Positions 1 to 6,930 are shown, counted from the first letter of the stretch. The stretch is 15,068 nt of DNA from SCQX01 sp035720945 (GCA_035720945.1 DASTNK010000009.1:1-15068); one strand, 5' to 3'. A program made the numbers and translations. Notes: generated from the letters alone by a model not told the origin.

Positions 1-776
1 TAATTGAGCAGCCGGTCGTGCCAGGTCTTGTAGGTGTGGGTCCCGGGTTGCGCCAGCGCGTTGTGGATCCCCACGCGCTGCAGGCTGTAGTGCTCGGCGA
101 ATTCCCAGGCCAGGTCATCGCAGGTGACGAACTGCCCGAGACCGGGGTGGAACGGCCCCACATGATAGTCCTCGAGATAGACCTCGATGAAGGTTTTCCA
201 GTTGTAGTGGCATCTGTGGATTTCCACATGGTCCAGCACATAGTCCGAGAAATCGAATTCGGGGCGATCAAACAAGGGGGCCAAGTCGCGCGCTGGGTTG
301 CGCGGGCCTTCGAACAGCAGCCCATGGCACTGCTTGAGCGTGAATCGTGGCAGATCGAGGCAGGGCGTTTCGGGGAATTGCGGGGCGCCCAGCAGTTTTC
401 CTTGCGAGTTGTAAGTCCAGCGGTGGACCGGGCAGACGATGTTGCCCCCGGTGTCGCCCAGGTTGCCGCAGGCCTTGTGCGGACTGGTGACATTGCCGGC
501 TTCGCCACCCAGGATGATGGCTTGGCGGTGTCGGCAGACGTTCGAGATCAGTTCCACGCCCGTGGCTCCGCGCACCAGCACCCGCCCCGCGTCTTCATGG
601 GCGAGCGTGCGCCAGTCACCGGTTTCGGGTACCAGTTTTTCGTGCCCGATATAGCGGGCGGACCGCTGAAATATGCGTTCTTGTTCTAGAGCGAAAATAC
701 GCTCGTCGAAATAGTTGCTGACGGACAGTTGAGTTTGTGCCGGCGCGACGTGCGCTTCCCGACCGACGTCGGTCAT
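1..776 (-). CDS. Rieske-type ring-hydroxylating oxygenase, alpha subunit (partial, C-terminus outside window)
   Basis: About 258 N-terminal residues are visible, reading leftward off the window edge. The protein carries an N-terminal Rieske [2Fe-2S] domain with ligand pairs C81-x-H83 and C115-x2-H118, then a mononuclear non-heme iron motif E202-x2-H205-x4-H210 (EDYHVGPFHPG). This order is the signature of ring-hydroxylating oxygenase alpha subunits, which use electrons from a reductase to oxidise an organic substrate with O2. The substrate cannot be told from sequence; no partner reductase or beta subunit is visible. The loop between the two Rieske ligand pairs is 31 residues, where 15–17 is usual, and contains an extra cysteine (C101). 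The ATG at 776 is chosen because it is preceded by a purine-rich GGGGGGA run and gives a short leader before the conserved region. The gene is divergent from xseB. Confidence 0.9.
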   Translation of the reverse strand, partial: MTDVGREAHVAPAQTQLSVSNYFDERIFALEQERIFQRSARYIGHEKLVPETGDWRTLAHEDAGRVLVRGATGVELISNVCRHRQAIILGGEAGNVTSPHKACGNLGDTGGNIVCPVHRWTYNSQGKLLGAPQFPETPCLDLPRFTLKQCHGLLFEGPRNPARDLAPLFDRPEFDFSDYVLDHVEIHRCHYNWKTFIEVYLEDYHVGPFHPGLGQFVTCDDLAWEFAEHYSLQRVGIHNALAQPGTHTYKTWHDRLLN

Positions 777-889
777 GGGTCCCCCCGCTTATGGCAGAAC
801 CGGGGCGGCTAGGTGGGCGGTCGTGGCGCCGGCCCGGCTCCGGTGCGAAGAAAAAAACGGCGTGGCCGATGGAAAATTTGGAGTCATAA

Positions 890-920
890 ATTGTACCCGA
901 AATTTTTTCTTATAAAACAA
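890..920 (-). promoter_or_regulatory. Candidate promoter of the Rieske oxygenase gene
   Basis: On the minus strand TTGTTT (915–920) and TACAAT (890–895) lie 19 bases apart inside the AT-richest part of the 777–1063 gap, which would start transcription about 105 bases before the ATG at 776. The -10 match is good, but the spacer is longer than the optimum of 17, so this is only a candidate. Confidence 0.35.
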
Positions 921-1063
921 TGCGTATTGACAACGACGGGCTATTTCGCGCGTATCCCTTACAATTGAGGCATGAATCCGCGCCGCGCGACCGGACCCGG
1001 GCGTGCGGGTGGCTTGCGGCCCGATCGGGCCGCAGCGGCGCTTTCCCAAAACTGGACACACTT

Positions 1064-1366
1064 ATGGTGGAAAAAACGACGGGTGCGCCTGCGAAACAGG
1101 CAGACTCTGGTGGTACACACGGCCCGCAAGGTGCCGATGATCTGCCGCAGGATTTCGAAACCGCGCTGGCGCGGCTCGAGGGGCTGGTGGCGCAAATGGA
1201 AGACGGCTCGCTCCCCCTCGAGCAGTCGCTGGCTGCCTATCAGAAGGGCGTCGAGCTGGCCAGAATCTGCCAGAGGCGCCTGGATGCCGCTGAACAGCAG
1301 GTACGGGTATTGCAGGAGGCGCTGCTGGTTCCGCTGAATGACGCGACCCGCGCCGACGGGGATTGA
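1064..1366 (+). CDS. xseB: Exodeoxyribonuclease VII small subunit
   Basis: XseB is the small helical subunit of exonuclease VII, which with XseA degrades single-stranded DNA in the cytoplasm. The 100-residue product contains the family's conserved helical core from about residue 27 onward (DFETALARLEGLVAQMEDG, then LPLEQSLAAYQKG and L..CQ..L..AEQQV). The ATG at 1064 is preferred over an in-frame ATG at 920 because 100 residues is already slightly longer than the usual 80–90, and the upstream stretch is low-quality, arginine-rich sequence lying in the promoter region. No strong Shine–Dalgarno precedes it. The first ~25 residues are polar, glycine-rich and probably disordered. It is the first gene of an xseB–ispA–dxs cluster; only 2 bases separate its stop from ispA. 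XseA is not in the window. Confidence 0.93.
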   Translation: MVEKTTGAPAKQADSGGTHGPQGADDLPQDFETALARLEGLVAQMEDGSLPLEQSLAAYQKGVELARICQRRLDAAEQQVRVLQEALLVPLNDATRADGD

Positions 1367-1368
1367 TC

Positions 1369-2283
1369 ATGCCGGTGCGGTCGGTCGCATTCGAAGCGTG
1401 GCTCGCCGCGCGTGCGCAGCATGTCGATGCCATGCTCGACCAGTCTCTGCCCGAAGCCTCGACGGTTCCCCAAACTCTGCACCAGGCCATGCGCTATGCG
1501 ACGCTTGGCGGTGGAAAGCGGGTGCGCGCGGCGTTGGTGTATGCCGCCGGGGAAGCGGCTCTTCCCGCCGGCACAGCGGTTTCGGCCCAGGAGATCGCGC
1601 TCGACCATGCCGCGGCGGCTGTCGAGATGGTTCACGCCTACTCTCTGGTGCATGATGATCTGCCCTGCATGGACGACGATGCGCTGCGTCGAGGCCGGCC
1701 CACTGTCCATGTGCGCTTCAATGAGGCCACGGCGCTGCTCGTGGGCGATGCCTTGCAGCCGCTGGCCTTCGATCTGCTATCGCAAATGCCCGTGGCACCG
1801 GCGCTCATCGTGCAGGCCACGCAGATACTGGCACGAGCGGCCGGTAGTCAGGGCATGGCGGGCGGGCAAGCCATCGACTGCGAGAGCACCGGCCTGACCT
1901 TGACCAGTGAAGAGCTTCAGGTCATGCACGCCATGAAGACCGGCGCCATGCTCGAAGCCAGCGTGCTGCTGGGTGGCGTGGTCGCCGGTGCCAGTTCCAC
2001 AGTGCGCCGAGGGCTCGAGGACTACGCGGCGGCCATTGGCCTGGCGTTCCAGATCGTGGACGATATCCTGGATGTCACGTCGGACACGGCTACGCTGGGC
2101 AAGACGGCGGGTAAGGATGCCGTGGTGGACAAACCCACGTATGTATCGGTGCTTGGTCTGGAACGTTCACGCGAATTGCTGGAATCGCTGCGCGACCAGG
2201 CGCACGACGCGTTGCGCCCCCTGGGGTCCGCCAGCCGACGCTTGGCCGAGGCGGCCGATTTCATCGTCGGCCGCGATCATTGA
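1369..2283 (+). CDS. ispA: Farnesyl-diphosphate synthase (polyprenyl synthetase family)
   Basis: IspA condenses isopentenyl diphosphate with dimethylallyl and then geranyl diphosphate to give farnesyl diphosphate, the precursor of quinone side chains and undecaprenyl carriers. The 304-residue length is normal. The first aspartate-rich motif DDLPCMDDD (about residues 93–101) and the second, DDILD (about residues 231–235), bind the Mg2+–diphosphate substrates. The upstream GGGKRVR motif near residue 45–51 is the usual substrate-binding lysine/arginine region. An in-frame TTG at 1363 overlaps the xseB stop; the ATG at 1369 is preferred. The gene follows xseB by 2 bases and precedes dxs by 27, indicating translational coupling and co-transcription. 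It is placed logically beside dxs, since both act in isoprenoid synthesis. Confidence 0.96.
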   Translation: MPVRSVAFEAWLAARAQHVDAMLDQSLPEASTVPQTLHQAMRYATLGGGKRVRAALVYAAGEAALPAGTAVSAQEIALDHAAAAVEMVHAYSLVHDDLPCMDDDALRRGRPTVHVRFNEATALLVGDALQPLAFDLLSQMPVAPALIVQATQILARAAGSQGMAGGQAIDCESTGLTLTSEELQVMHAMKTGAMLEASVLLGGVVAGASSTVRRGLEDYAAAIGLAFQIVDDILDVTSDTATLGKTAGKDAVVDKPTYVSVLGLERSRELLESLRDQAHDALRPLGSASRRLAEAADFIVGRDH

Positions 2284-2310
2284 TGTCATGTATTGCAAGA
2301 TGCCACTCGT

Positions 2311-4197
2311 ATGACTACCTTCACGCTCGATCAGATTCAATCTCCCGCCGACTTGCGCGCACTCGACCGACGAGAACTGCCGGCGGTCGCGGAAGCGTTG
2401 CGCGAGTTTGTCCTGCAGTCCGTGTCGCGCACGGGAGGGCACTTGTCGTCCAACCTGGGTACGGTCGAGCTTGCGATCGCGCTGCATTATGTGTTCAATA
2501 CGCCCGATGACCGCCTGGTTTGGGATGTCGGGCATCAGTCCTATCCGCACAAGATCCTGACTGGCCGGCGCGAGGCCATGGCGCGGCTGCGCCAGCGCGG
2601 CGGCATTTCGGGTTTTCCGAAACGATCCGAATCCGAATACGACGCGTTCGGCACGGCCCATTCCTCCACCTCGATTTCGGCTGTGCTGGGCATGGCCGTC
2701 GCGTCGCGCAATCTGGGGATGGCACGACAGCACATCGCGGTCATCGGCGATGGCGCCATGACCGCTGGCATGGCCTTCGAGGCCCTGAACAACGCGGGTG
2801 TGACGCCAGGCGTGAACGTGCTGGTGGTGCTCAACGACAACGACATGTCTATCTCCCCCCCGGTCGGTGCGCTCAATCGCTATCTGGCCCGGCTGCTTTC
2901 GGGCGGCTTCTATGCCGCCGCCAAGAATGTCGGCAGGGCGGTGTTGCAGCATGTTCCGCCCATGCTGGAATTGGCCAGGCGGGTCGAAGGCCATGCCAAG
3001 GGGCTCGTGGTCAAGCCCGCCACCCTGTTCGAGGAGTTGGGCTTCAATTATGTGGGGCCCATCGATGGGCACGACCTCGATGCGCTGATCCCGACGCTCG
3101 ATAATCTGCGCACCCTGGGCGGACTGCAGTTCCTGCACGTCATCACGCGGAAGGGCCAGGGCTACAAGCTGGCCGAGGCCGATCCGGTGCTCTACCACGG
3201 GCCTGGAAAGTTCGACCCCGAGGTGGGGATCCAGAAGCCCGCCACACCGCCCAAGCAGACCTTCACCAAGGTCTTCGGCCGTTGGCTGTGCGACATGGCC
3301 CAGGCCGACGACAAGCTGGTGGGCATTACGCCAGCCATGCGCGAAGGCAGTGGCCTGGTCGAATTCGAACAGCGGTTCCCCGACAGGTATTTCGATGTGG
3401 GAATCGCCGAACAGCATTCAGTCACCTTCGCGGCCGGGTTGGCCTGTGAGGGTCTCAAGCCGGTGGTGGCCATCTACTCGACATTCTTGCAGCGTGGATA
3501 CGACCAGCTCATCCATGACGTGGCGCTGCAGAATCTGGACGTCACCTTCGCACTGGATCGGGCTGGCATCGTCGGGGCCGACGGAGCCACCCATGCGGGC
3601 AACTACGATGTGGCATTCCTGCGCTGCATCCCCAATATGGTGGTCGCTGCGCCCTCGGACGAAAACGAAGCCAGGTTGCTGCTCAGCACCTGCTACCGTC
3701 ATCCCGGCCCCGCGTCTGTGCGCTACCCGCGCGGCGCCGGGTGCGGCGCCGAGGTGGCCGGTGGACTCGACGCGGTTGAGATCGGTAAAGGAGTGGTGCG
3801 GCTCGAAGGCCGGCGCATCGCCATCCTCGGGTTTGGCACGCTGGTTCCGGCGGCCCTCGATGCGGGGCGCCGACTCGGGGCCACCGTGGCCGATATGCGC
3901 TTCGTCAAGCCGTTGGACGAAGCGCTCATCCGTTCTTTGGTGGACACCCACGAGGCCTTCGTCACGGTCGAAGAAGCCTCGGTAATGGGCGGTGCAGGCA
4001 GCGCGGTGCTTGAATTCCTGAGTGCGCACGGGTTGCACACACCGGTGTTGCAACTGGGGTTGCCAGACCAATTCATCGATCATGGGGATCAGGTTGCGCT
4101 GCTACGGGAACTCGGGCTGGATGGCGACGGCATCGAGCGTTCCATCCGGGCGCGTTTCCCCGACGCGGCCCGGCCGCCATTGGTTGCCGGAATCTGA
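2311..4197 (+). CDS. dxs: 1-deoxy-D-xylulose-5-phosphate synthase
   Basis: Dxs is the thiamine-diphosphate enzyme that joins pyruvate and glyceraldehyde 3-phosphate to make DXP, the first and flux-setting step of the MEP pathway and a precursor of thiamine and pyridoxal. The 628-residue length fits the family. Visible motifs are GHLSSNLG and DVGHQSYPHK near the N-terminus, the ThDP/Mg2+ motif GDGAMTAG followed by NDN about 28 residues on, the pyrimidine-domain segment DVGIAEQHSVTFAAGLA with its catalytic glutamate, and DRAGIVGADG with the C-terminal transketolase domain. A TTG at 2293 would add six residues, but the ATG at 2311 gives the typical start. Last gene of the xseB–ispA–dxs group; it ends 75 bases before folE2. 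Confidence 0.97.
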   Translation: MTTFTLDQIQSPADLRALDRRELPAVAEALREFVLQSVSRTGGHLSSNLGTVELAIALHYVFNTPDDRLVWDVGHQSYPHKILTGRREAMARLRQRGGISGFPKRSESEYDAFGTAHSSTSISAVLGMAVASRNLGMARQHIAVIGDGAMTAGMAFEALNNAGVTPGVNVLVVLNDNDMSISPPVGALNRYLARLLSGGFYAAAKNVGRAVLQHVPPMLELARRVEGHAKGLVVKPATLFEELGFNYVGPIDGHDLDALIPTLDNLRTLGGLQFLHVITRKGQGYKLAEADPVLYHGPGKFDPEVGIQKPATPPKQTFTKVFGRWLCDMAQADDKLVGITPAMREGSGLVEFEQRFPDRYFDVGIAEQHSVTFAAGLACEGLKPVVAIYSTFLQRGYDQLIHDVALQNLDVTFALDRAGIVGADGATHAGNYDVAFLRCIPNMVVAAPSDENEARLLLSTCYRHPGPASVRYPRGAGCGAEVAGGLDAVEIGKGVVRLEGRRIAILGFGTLVPAALDAGRRLGATVADMRFVKPLDEALIRSLVDTHEAFVTVEEASVMGGAGSAVLEFLSAHGLHTPVLQLGLPDQFIDHGDQVALLRELGLDGDGIERSIRARFPDAARPPLVAGI

Positions 4198-4200
4198 ACG

Positions 4201-4219
4201 TGCAATAATTATCATTTAC
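4201..4219 (+). promoter_or_regulatory. AT-rich Fur-box-like site upstream of folE2
   Basis: The core AATAATTATCATT (4204–4216) lies in an otherwise GC-rich neighbourhood. Against the 19-base Fur consensus (GATAATGATAATCATTATC) it matches roughly 12–13 positions by hand count. A -10-like TATCAT (4210–4215) overlaps it, so a bound repressor would block initiation. FolE2 is known in other bacteria as a metal-responsive gene (Zur in Bacillus); the bases here resemble Fur more than Zur. Binding is inferred only. Confidence 0.4.
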
Positions 4220-4234
4220 TTTTTCGTCAAGATG

Positions 4235-4252
4235 CTCCCTTCCACAAGGGGG
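4235..4252 (+). other. Small stem–loop in the dxs–folE2 gap
   Basis: CTCCCTT and AAGGGGG pair over seven positions (one U·G) around a CCAC loop. No U-run follows, so it is not a convincing intrinsic terminator; it may be a folE2 leader hairpin or be without function. Confidence 0.3.
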
Positions 4253-4272
4253 CGCCTTCAAGGTTTGCTGGC

Positions 4273-5091
4273 ATGAATTCCCCGATTGAATCCTCCCTGG
4301 CTTTGCCGGATGTGGCCATGCCAGACGTGCAGAGTGGTTTCGACACGCGGCGTCTGGCTATTCAACGCGTGGGCGTGCGTGGCCTGCGCCACCCGATGCT
4401 GGTGGCGCAGGCCGGCGCGGGCGCGTTGCCCACGGTGGCGCAGTGGGAGCTGACCGTTGCGCTCCCACCCGAGGAAAAGGGCACGCACATGTCGCGCTTT
4501 GTGGCATTGCTGGAAACCTATCGCCCCCGTCCCATGACGCCGGAATTGTTTTGCCGCATGGCACAGGACATGCTGCCGCTGCTCAACGCCGAACGTGGCG
4601 AGATTTCCGCGGCGTTTCCGTATTTCCTGTCGAAGAAGGCGCCGGTTTCCGGAGCTGAAAGCCTGCTTGACTACGACATCGTCTGGACTGCCCGCGCCGA
4701 TGGCGGCGCGGTCGAGTTCGAGCTTTCCATGCAGGTTCCATTGACCAGCCTGTGTCCGTGCTCCAAGGCGATTTCGGACTACGGCGCGCATAACCAGCGC
4801 TCGCATGTCACCGTCACCGTGGCTTTCAACGATCCGGGGCGGGTGGATATGGACGCGTTGATACGCCTGACCGAACAGCAGGCGTCGTGCGAGCTTTGGG
4901 GGCTGTTGAAGCGCCCGGACGAAAAGTTCGTCACCGAGCAGGCTTATGACAACCCCAAGTTCGTCGAAGACCTGGTCCGCGATGTGGCGGTGCACGTGCG
5001 CACCGTGCCCGGCGTCCTGCGGTTCCGTGTCCAGGCCGAGAATTTCGAATCCATTCACAACCACTCCGCCTACGCGGTCATCGAGGGCTGA
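4273..5091 (+). CDS. folE2: GTP cyclohydrolase FolE2 (type IB)
   Basis: FolE2 converts GTP to 7,8-dihydroneopterin triphosphate, the first committed step of folate synthesis; it is the metal-flexible replacement for the strictly zinc-dependent FolE1. The 272-residue product has the family hallmark PLTSLCPCSKAISDYGAHNQ (about residues 156–175), whose cysteine and histidine take part in metal binding and catalysis, followed by RSHVTV, and a late EDLVRDV and NFESIHNHSAYA region. The ATG at 4273 follows AAGG at 4260–4263 with a 9-base spacer. It is separated from dxs by 75 bases that hold a Fur-like site and a 7-pair stem–loop (4235–4252), so it probably has its own promoter. No other folate gene is adjacent. 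No FolE1 is visible in the window. Confidence 0.95.
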   Translation: MNSPIESSLALPDVAMPDVQSGFDTRRLAIQRVGVRGLRHPMLVAQAGAGALPTVAQWELTVALPPEEKGTHMSRFVALLETYRPRPMTPELFCRMAQDMLPLLNAERGEISAAFPYFLSKKAPVSGAESLLDYDIVWTARADGGAVEFELSMQVPLTSLCPCSKAISDYGAHNQRSHVTVTVAFNDPGRVDMDALIRLTEQQASCELWGLLKRPDEKFVTEQAYDNPKFVEDLVRDVAVHVRTVPGVLRFRVQAENFESIHNHSAYAVIEG

Positions 5092-5127
5092 GGCCGCGTC
5101 GGCCACGCTGTTCATATGCCATGCGTT

Positions 5128-5157
5128 TTGCCAAGCAGGCGGAATTCATAGTAGAAT
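5128..5157 (+). promoter_or_regulatory. Sigma-70 type promoter of the rpsF operon
   Basis: TTGCCA (5128–5133) and TAGAAT (5152–5157) are separated by 18 bases, each matching the consensus hexamer at all but one or two positions. Transcription would begin near 5164, giving a leader of about 145 bases before rpsF. It lies just downstream of the folE2 stop, as expected for a strong independent promoter of a ribosomal protein operon. Confidence 0.65.
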
Positions 5158-5189
5158 ACGCGGTTTCTTGCTCGATTCGAACGTTTTTC

Positions 5190-5303
5190 CCGACCCTGGC
5201 GCTTTCGTGTCAGGAAGGGTTGGCATCGGACGGGCTGACCCTTTCGCCATTTTTCTTTCGGCTTTGTGGCCGGTGATGGGCGGAAGACATCCTCAAGGAG
5301 TGT
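5190..5303 (+). promoter_or_regulatory. Structured rpsF leader, candidate S6:S18 autoregulatory element
   Basis: Several stems can be drawn. CCGACCCT near 5191–5197 can pair with AGGGTTGG (5216–5223), which could instead pair with the later GACCCT (about 5237–5242). CGCCAT (5245–5250) pairs with ATGGGCG (5276–5282) with one bulge, enclosing CGGC/GCCG (5259–5262 with 5269–5272). ACATCC (5287–5292) pairs with GG-GTGT (5297–5303, A5299 bulged), a hairpin that contains the AAGGAG Shine–Dalgarno. In many bacteria the S6:S18 complex binds an rpsF leader hairpin carrying a CCG element; a CCG occurs at 5270–5272. Pairings were found by eye; the assignment is inferred. Confidence 0.4.
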
Positions 5304-5308
5304 GGTTC

Positions 5309-5686
5309 ATGCGTCACTACGAAGTAGTGTTCATTGTGCATCCCGACCAAAGCGAGCAGGTGCCCGCCATGGTCGAGCGCTATCAGGCGCTGGTCACCGG
5401 CAACGGCGGCCAGGTGCATCGTCTCGAAGACTGGGGCCGCCGGCAATTGGCGTATCCCATCCAGAAACTCGTCAAAGCCCATTATGTCTGCATGAATATC
5501 GAGTGCGGCCAGGAAACGCTGGACGAACTCGAGCATTCTTTCCGTTACAACGATGCCGTGTTGCGCCATCTCGTGTCGAAGGTCAAGCACGCGGAAACGG
5601 CAGCGTCCATCATGATGAAATCGGTTGAACGCGAGGAAGCCCGCAAGGCGACTTCGGAATCGGCCGGCGCGGCACAGGCAAAGTAA
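5309..5686 (+). CDS. rpsF: Small-subunit ribosomal protein S6 (bS6)
   Basis: bS6 is a 30S platform protein that assembles as a heterodimer with S18. The 125-residue product opens with the typical MRHYEVVFIVHPDQSEQ and continues with RLEDWGRRQLAYPIQKL and HYVCMNIE, the conserved ferredoxin-like core; the tail EREEARKATSESAGAAQAK is the acidic/alanine-rich, variable C-terminus. The start is fixed by AAGGAG at 5295–5300, eight bases before the ATG. First gene of the rpsF–priB–rpsR–rplI operon, with a promoter at 5128–5157 and a leader that could be the target of S6:S18 feedback. It is followed by priB after 23 bases. Confidence 0.97.
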   Translation: MRHYEVVFIVHPDQSEQVPAMVERYQALVTGNGGQVHRLEDWGRRQLAYPIQKLVKAHYVCMNIECGQETLDELEHSFRYNDAVLRHLVSKVKHAETAASIMMKSVEREEARKATSESAGAAQAK

Positions 5687-5709
5687 ACGTACGGCTGCCA
5701 GGCCGCGGC

Positions 5710-6003
5710 GTGAATAAACTCGAACTGGACGCTTCGGTGGTTGAGATATCGCCGCTGCGCTACACCCCGGCGGGGGTGCCAGCCCTGGAAATGAAACTGG
5801 GGCATGCATCCGAAGTGGCCGAGGCGGGGGGAACCCGCCGTATCGAGCTTGAGGTCGCCGCGGTGGCGCTGGGTGACGTGGCGCTTATGCTGGGTAGTGT
5901 GGCCGCTGGCACGCTTCTGTCGGTAGAGGGGTTTCTCGCCCCCGCCCGCAAAGGCGCGACCAGATTGGTTTTACATATTCAGCAGGCGAATCGGCGCATC
6001 TAG
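5710..6003 (+). CDS. priB: Primosomal replication protein N (PriB)
   Basis: PriB is a small single-strand-DNA-binding protein of the OB-fold/SSB superfamily that works with PriA and DnaT-type factors to reload DnaB at stalled forks. The 97-residue product starts MNKLELDASVVEISPLRYTP, shows the SSB-like strand pattern (ALEMKLGHAS, RRIELEVAAVALG, LLSVEGFLAP) and ends RLVLHIQQANRRI. It uses a GTG start at 5710; an AGG at 5700–5702 is the only Shine–Dalgarno-like element, so it may rely on coupling to rpsF 23 bases upstream. Its place between rpsF and rpsR is the classical proteobacterial arrangement, which supports the call more firmly than this short sequence alone. Confidence 0.92.
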   Translation: MNKLELDASVVEISPLRYTPAGVPALEMKLGHASEVAEAGGTRRIELEVAAVALGDVALMLGSVAAGTLLSVEGFLAPARKGATRLVLHIQQANRRI

Positions 6004-6031
6004 CCGGCGGCACCAGGCGGGCCTGGGCCGG
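6004..6031 (+). other. Stem–loop after priB
   Basis: CCAGG (6013–6017) pairs with CCTGG (6022–6026) around CGGG, and outer CCGG (6004–6007) can pair with CCGG (6028–6031). It begins right after the priB stop codon and lacks a U-run. It may be an RNA-processing or stability element between priB and rpsR; the function is unknown. Confidence 0.35.
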
Positions 6032-6088
6032 AAACGCGGCTCCGACCGTGGGTTTCCGATACGGTTGTTTACGATCAATGCGGATTGT

Positions 6089-6101
6089 GGGGCTCGGCCC
6101 C
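6089..6101 (+). other. GC stem–loop upstream of rpsR
   Basis: GGGGC and GCCCC form a five-pair stem around TCG, followed by GAATAAATTTA and then the rpsR Shine–Dalgarno at 6113–6116. The stem plus short AT-rich run is weakly terminator-like, but four downstream bases of T are missing, so read-through is expected. Confidence 0.3.
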
Positions 6102-6123
6102 GAATAAATTTACGAGGCACATC

Positions 6124-6396
6124 ATGGCTTTCTTCAAGAAAAACAAGGAAAAACGCAAGTTCACCCAGCAGAACCCGCTGTTCAAACGGCGCAAGTTCTG
6201 CCGTTTCACGGCTGCTGGCGTCGAGCAGATCGACTACAAAGATCTGGATACGCTGCGCGATTTCATCCAGGAAAACGGCAAGATCATTCCCGCCCGGCTT
6301 ACCGGCACCAAGGCGCATTACCAGCGTCAGCTCGATACGGCCATCAAGCGCGCCCGTTTCCTGGCGCTGCTGCCGTACACCGACAACCACAAATAA
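6124..6396 (+). CDS. rpsR: Small-subunit ribosomal protein S18 (bS18)
   Basis: bS18 binds the 30S platform together with S6. The 90-residue product is highly basic at its N-terminus (MAFFKKNKEKRKFTQQNP), followed by the family signature FKRRKFCRF and the segment IDYKDLDTLRDFIQENGKI, then the arginine-rich RLTGTKAHYQRQLDTAIKRAR and ALLPYTD, all diagnostic of S18. GAGG at 6113–6116 precedes the ATG by seven bases. The gap of 120 bases after priB is longer than other spacings in this operon and holds two stem–loops. rplI follows after 15 bases. Confidence 0.97.
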   Translation: MAFFKKNKEKRKFTQQNPLFKRRKFCRFTAAGVEQIDYKDLDTLRDFIQENGKIIPARLTGTKAHYQRQLDTAIKRARFLALLPYTDNHK

Positions 6397-6411
6397 TCCG
6401 GGATCCTCGTC

Positions 6412-6867
6412 ATGCAAGTCATTTTGCTCGAAAAAGTCGTCAAGCTGGGTAACCTCGGTGAAGTCGTGCGGGTTCGCGACGGCTACGCCCGCAACTTCCT
6501 GATTCCCCAGAAAATCGCGCGCCGCGCCACGGCCGCCGCTCTGAAAGAGTTTGAAGAGCGCCGTGCCGAGCACGAGAAGCATCAGGCCGAAAAACTGGCC
6601 GCGGCCCAGGCCGTGGGCGAGAAGCTCGCCGGTCATACGTTGACGATCTCCCAGAAGGCCGGCGTCGATGGCCGTCTGTTCGGTTCCGTCACCAACATGG
6701 ACGTGGCGGCCGCGCTTGACGCGCAGGGCTTCGGCAGCTTCCAGAAAACCCAGGTTCGTCTGCCCGACGGTGCATTGAAGGCCGTGGGCGAGTATCCTGT
6801 GCAGGTTGCGCTGCACGCCGACGTGGTGGCCGACATCACGGTCGTGGTGCAGGGCGAAATGGCCTGA
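6412..6867 (+). CDS. rplI: Large-subunit ribosomal protein L9 (bL9)
   Basis: bL9 is an elongated 50S protein that binds 23S rRNA near the L1 stalk and helps keep reading frame. The 151-residue product has the N-domain signature GNLGEVVRVRDGYARNFLIP, a long charged connecting helix (about residues 45–75, rich in E, K, A) and a C-terminal rRNA-binding domain ending VALHADVVADITVVVQGEMA. Length is normal. The ATG at 6412 is 15 bases after rpsR and has only a weak GGGA upstream. Last gene of the operon: an intrinsic terminator lies 64 bases downstream. Confidence 0.97.
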   Translation: MQVILLEKVVKLGNLGEVVRVRDGYARNFLIPQKIARRATAAALKEFEERRAEHEKHQAEKLAAAQAVGEKLAGHTLTISQKAGVDGRLFGSVTNMDVAAALDAQGFGSFQKTQVRLPDGALKAVGEYPVQVALHADVVADITVVVQGEMA

Positions 6868-6889
6868 AGTCGTTCGCGGGCTGGCGCTC

Positions 6890-6904
6890 GCGCCGTTGCG
6901 GCGC
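6890..6904 (+). other. GC hairpin between rplI and its terminator
   Basis: GCGCCG (6890–6895) pairs with CGGCGC (6899–6904) around a TTG loop. It sits between the rplI stop and the main terminator and could protect the 3' end of the ribosomal-protein transcript, or it may simply reflect local GC richness. Confidence 0.3.
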
Positions 6905-6930
6905 GGTGCGCCCCCCGCGTGCCGTCCTCC

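Noticed and set aside
18..689. 223-codon plus-strand frame at the left edge
   Set aside because: The minus strand encodes an intact Rieske/non-heme iron protein there, with all metal ligands present.
920..1063. In-frame upstream extension of xseB from the ATG at 920
   Set aside because: It would add 48 arginine-rich residues with no counterpart in XseB and would cover the likely promoter.
2167..3417. 416-codon open frame opposite ispA/dxs
   Set aside because: Dxs motifs are continuous on the plus strand across this region; the opposite frame shows no family similarity and no start-site signals.
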